This document shows, piece by piece, positions 5,351-7,367 of a stretch of DNA of 7,367 bases. The position numbers and the translations under genes were made by a program. The stretch is from DATEPR01 sp036279295 (GTDB lineage Bacteria; Actinomycetota; Actinomycetes; Mycobacteriales; Pseudonocardiaceae). Every line of letters begins with the position of its first letter. The stretch's first letter is position 1. Under the pieces are notes generated by a model. It saw only the letters and a list, made by a program, of their open reading frames with translations, made no database searches and had not been told where the DNA came from. The stretch covers positions 1 through 7,367 of the forward strand of contig DASUJK010000352.1 in NCBI GenBank assembly GCA_036279295.1, given 5' to 3'.

Positions 5351-6265
5351 TCACACTCGGTCGCCGAGTTTGAGAGCGCGAGCCGATGCGTGCGCACGCT
5401 GGTCTGCTGCGCTGGCGCCGTAGCGGTCCAGCATCTGGCGGGACTTCCAGCCCATGATCCGCATGAGGTCGGTCTCGTTGCCTTCGTTGAGCTGCCATAC
5501 GTGCGCCAGGGTGTGGCGGAACCGGTGCGCGTGCAGGCCGCGAATACCGGCTGCGTCTCCTCGACGCTTGAGCATCTGCTTGATGCCCTCGCCGGTCAGC
5601 AGGCCTCGCAAGCCGAGCCACAGTTTCGGGCTGTCGGCTTGTTGATGTTGCGCCCGCGCCCGCAGATAACGCAGGAGAGCCAAGCCCGTCTTGGGGCTGA
5701 ACGGGATGGTGCGGGAACGTCGACCCTTGCCGAATACGTGGATCAGACGCAGGTCGAAGTCGATGTCATCGATGGTGAGATTCGCGATTTCGGACAGTCG
5801 TGCGCCCGTGTCGAACAACACCCGGATGATCGCGGTGTCGCGGAGCGAGATGAAGTCCTTGCCCTGGCACGAGGTGAACAGCATCTTGATGCCCGCATCC
5901 GTGACTACCGGCACCGGTTTCTCCGGGACGATCGGTGGTTTCGTGCGGTCCATCGGGGTGCGGTCGATTTCCTCTTCCAGCACGAGCCAGTTGAAGAAGG
6001 TGCGCAACGCCCGATAGTTGGTGTGCGCGTTGCCGGCTGACGTGCGGTCTACCAGTTCGACGATGTACGCCCGGATGTGCATCGGCTTGACGCCGTCCGG
6101 CGCGACCACCGGCGACTGGCGGTGCGCCCACTCGCCGAGGAGTCGCACGGACTGGATGTAGGTGTAGAGGGTGTTGTCGGACTTGTTGTCCGCGCGTAGG
6201 GCCAACTCCCAGGAGCGGGCGTACAGATCCCAGACGTCTGGTGGGTAGACCAGTCGTTTCGTCAT
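5351..6265 (-). CDS. int: Tyrosine site-specific recombinase (integrase) of the tRNA-Thr-inserted element
   Basis: The 304-residue protein has a SAM-like core-binding domain (about 12-105) and a complete catalytic domain. Visible catalytic residues are R156 (DTGARLSEI), K180 (FGKGRR), H247 and R250 (HAHRFRH), W273 in the usual histidine position (MGWKS, as in Cre) and nucleophile Y282 (LDRYG). It is therefore likely to be active. It lacks the N-terminal arm-binding (AP2-like) extension of the roughly 400-residue integrases common in actinomycete elements, so it resembles XerC/D-size recombinases. ATG 6265 is chosen over the longer frame from 6349 because GGAGG lies 8 nt upstream and the extra 28 residues are a non-conserved Arg-rich run. 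It begins 100 bp from the 3' end of the tRNA-Thr gene and reads into the element, the usual layout for a recombinase that uses that tRNA as attB. It is coupled to the DUF2637 gene. Confidence 0.94.
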   Translation of the reverse strand: MTKRLVYPPDVWDLYARSWELALRADNKSDNTLYTYIQSVRLLGEWAHRQSPVVAPDGVKPMHIRAYIVELVDRTSAGNAHTNYRALRTFFNWLVLEEEIDRTPMDRTKPPIVPEKPVPVVTDAGIKMLFTSCQGKDFISLRDTAIIRVLFDTGARLSEIANLTIDDIDFDLRLIHVFGKGRRSRTIPFSPKTGLALLRYLRARAQHQQADSPKLWLGLRGLLTGEGIKQMLKRRGDAAGIRGLHAHRFRHTLAHVWQLNEGNETDLMRIMGWKSRQMLDRYGASAADQRAHASARALKLGDRV

Positions 6266-6330
6266 GCTCAGAGCCTCCAAGCGGAGTGTCACTGAGCGCT
6301 GTGCACGCGTTCGCCGAGCCCGCGGAGGCC

Positions 6331-6347
6331 GATTCTGGCGGCGAATC
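6331..6347. repeat. Small inverted repeat between integrase gene and tRNA
   Basis: GATTC at 6331-6335 and GAATC at 6343-6347 flank a 7-nt GC-rich loop. It sits between the integrase start and the tRNA 3' end, where recombinase or excision-factor binding sites are commonly found. A 5-bp stem could also occur by chance, and there is no T-run to make it a terminator. Confidence 0.25.
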
Positions 6348-6365
6348 ACCTGGTCAGGAGGGGGA

Positions 6366-6400
6366 TGGAGCCGGCGAGGGGACTTGAACCCCTAACCTTC
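6366..6400. other. Predicted att site at the 3' end of tRNA-Thr
   Basis: Tyrosine recombinases of integrative elements usually recombine within the anticodon-to-3'-end half of a tRNA gene and restore it on integration. The integrase gene next to this 3' end, together with the change in gene content across it, places one att junction here. The span is approximate. No second copy of this sequence was found elsewhere in the window, so the core boundaries cannot be set. Confidence 0.45.
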
Positions 6401-6441
6401 CGCTTACAAGGCGGATGCTCTGCCAATTGAGCTACGCCGGC
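6366..6441 (-). tRNA. tRNA-Thr (anticodon UGU)
   Basis: The minus strand folds into a complete cloverleaf. The 7-bp acceptor stem pairs GCCGGCG (6441-6435) with CGCCGGC (6376-6370). The anticodon stem TCCGC/GCGGA encloses loop CTTGTAA with anticodon TGT, and the T stem AGGGG/CCCCT encloses TTCAAGT. Discriminator T is at 6369 and CCA is encoded at 6368-6366. The 76-nt length is standard. UGU reads threonine ACA codons. The intact 3' half next to an integrase is expected when the element restores the gene on insertion. Confidence 0.97.
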
Positions 6442-6620
6442 ATGGGGCCCTCGCGGCCCCTGGAACATGGTAAGCGCCTGTACCTTTGGTTACCTGCGGC
6501 TATCCCGCTACTCGGGTGTGAGCAACACATCATCGCCGACCGGGCAGGCGTCCCGAACAGGTGACCCACCGAGCGGACGTGCACTTTGTGGTGTCGTAAG
6601 CCCTGTCCGACACCGGTTTG

Positions 6621-6670
6621 GGCTGACGTGCGCCCGATGTCGTGATCCACTGGAACGGCTAACGTCAGCC
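6621..6670. promoter_or_regulatory. 9-bp perfect inverted repeat upstream of the exporter gene
   Basis: GGCTGACGT at 6621-6629 is matched by its exact reverse complement ACGTCAGCC at 6662-6670, with 32 nt between. The right arm also pairs with a nearby GGCT (6657-6660) as a small hairpin. The dyad ends 39 nt before the GTG start. It could be a pair of operator half-sites or a leader hairpin of the exporter transcript; which regulator would bind is unknown. Confidence 0.35.
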
Positions 6671-6709
6671 AACGTGGCGCACGCCACTTTCCGAAGGGGG
6701 AACGGATCT

Positions 6710-7367
6710 GTGCGGTTCGACCGAATCGACCGCAAACGCAGGACCACCAACCACGATCGACGGCAGATCATCGGGCCTGCTCTGCCGGACGACACGACCG
6801 TCAACCTCGTACTGGACCTGGCGCTACGGATCGGCGAGGTGCTGATGTCCAGCGGGGCCGGTGCGTCGGACGTGACCGCCACCGTCATCGCCGTCACGTC
6901 GGCCTGTGGACTGCCGCACTGTGAAGTCGATGTGATCTTCACCTCGATCAGCATCTGCTGTCAGCGCGGCTCCGACCTCGCCCCGGTGACCACGCACCGT
7001 GTGGTCCGCTCGCGAGCCTTGGACTACACGCGACTGGCCGACGTGGAGCACCTGGTCCGCGAGATCACCGCAGGCCGCACGCCCGCACAGGAAGCCAGTG
7101 CCCGCCTCCGGGAGATCACGGAGGCGCCACACCCTTACCCGCGCTGGCTGGCCACGTTGGCCTGGGCGCTGATGGCCGCGTCGATCGCCGTGCTGATCGG
7201 CGGTGACTTCCGGGTCGCCGTCATCGCCGGCTGCACGACTGCGCTGATCGACCGCGTCGGCAGGCTGTTGAATCGCCGTGGCCTGCCGTTCTTCTTTCAA
7301 CAGCTGGTCGGCGGTGCCGTCGCGACCGGCGTCACGCTGGCGATCATGCGGTTCGGTCTGCTGCCCT
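6710..7367 (+). CDS. thrE: Threonine/serine exporter family protein (ThrE), 5' part, cut by window end
   Basis: The frame is open from GTG 6710 to the last base, giving 219 codons. The N-terminal domain (about 35-145) matches ThrE/YjjP proteins: LALRIGEVLMSSGAGASDV (38-56), then CGLPHCEVDVIFTSISI and VVRSRALDYTRL. It is followed by PRW and the first membrane helices (LATLAWALMAASIAVLIGG onward). ThrE exports threonine and serine through a roughly ten-helix membrane domain; the remaining helices and the C-terminal domain lie beyond the window. The GTG at 6710 is chosen for the GAAGGGGG site 9 nt upstream (6693-6700); an in-frame GTG at 6674 lacks one. Sampled 60-base lines reach 72-73% GC, marking this as host chromosome. 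It runs divergently from tRNA-Thr; the shared amino acid is probably coincidence. Confidence 0.87.
   Translation, partial: MRFDRIDRKRRTTNHDRRQIIGPALPDDTTVNLVLDLALRIGEVLMSSGAGASDVTATVIAVTSACGLPHCEVDVIFTSISICCQRGSDLAPVTTHRVVRSRALDYTRLADVEHLVREITAGRTPAQEASARLREITEAPHPYPRWLATLAWALMAASIAVLIGGDFRVAVIAGCTTALIDRVGRLLNRRGLPFFFQQLVGGAVATGVTLAIMRFGLLP

Noticed and set aside
5324..6040. Long plus-strand frame of 238 codons opposite the integrase gene
   Set aside because: It lies antisense to a clearly conserved recombinase with intact catalytic residues. High-GC genes commonly leave open antisense frames.
6824..7300. Minus-strand frame opposite the exporter
   Set aside because: The plus-strand translation matches the ThrE family throughout, while the minus-strand product is Arg/Gly/Asp-rich with no motif.
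1..7367. CRISPR array or insertion sequence
   Set aside because: No regularly spaced repeats and no transposase or terminal inverted repeats were seen on either strand.

Overview
The window comes from a high-GC actinomycete, probably of the Streptomyces/Micromonospora kind. The evidence is GC-rich codon use in the right-hand part, GTG starts with strong ribosome binding sites, a ThrE-type amino acid exporter, and a DUF2637 (SpdB-like) membrane protein. DUF2637 proteins are typical of actinomycete conjugative plasmids and integrative elements. No genus can be assigned from the sequence alone.

Right end (about 6366-7367): this looks like host chromosome. It holds a complete tRNA-Thr(UGU) gene on the minus strand with an encoded CCA. 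Divergently from it, on the plus strand, runs the 5' part of a threonine/serine exporter gene that is cut off by the window end.

Middle (about 4227-6365): this is the end of an integrated element. A complete tyrosine recombinase gene starts 100 bp beyond the 3' end of the tRNA gene and reads away from it. It is followed after 8 bp by a DUF2637 membrane protein gene. That gene appears damaged: its C-terminal domain lies in another frame, and one membrane segment looks shortened. A small Arg/Ala-rich actinobacterial protein gene with an atypical tail follows. No second copy of the tRNA 3' end was found, so the other end of the element probably lies left of position 1.

Left (167-3845): four minus-strand genes with visibly lower GC than the right end form a likely cargo operon. 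In transcription order they encode a divergent thymidylate-kinase-like P-loop kinase, a cobalamin-binding-domain radical SAM enzyme (4-nt overlap), an AlkZ/YcaQ-family DNA glycosylase homologue (49 bp later), and a small MazG-type nucleotide pyrophosphohydrolase (178 bp later). All four families act on nucleotides or DNA bases, or can plausibly do so.

The radical SAM enzyme could modify a nucleotide or nucleoside and the kinase could phosphorylate it. The MazG-like enzyme could hydrolyse or sanitise the triphosphate, and the glycosylase homologue could handle damaged or modified bases in DNA. That would be a small-molecule nucleotide defence or antibiotic-with-resistance logic carried on a mobile island. 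It is inference from gene content. I do not recognise the cluster as a named system, and it may continue beyond the left edge.
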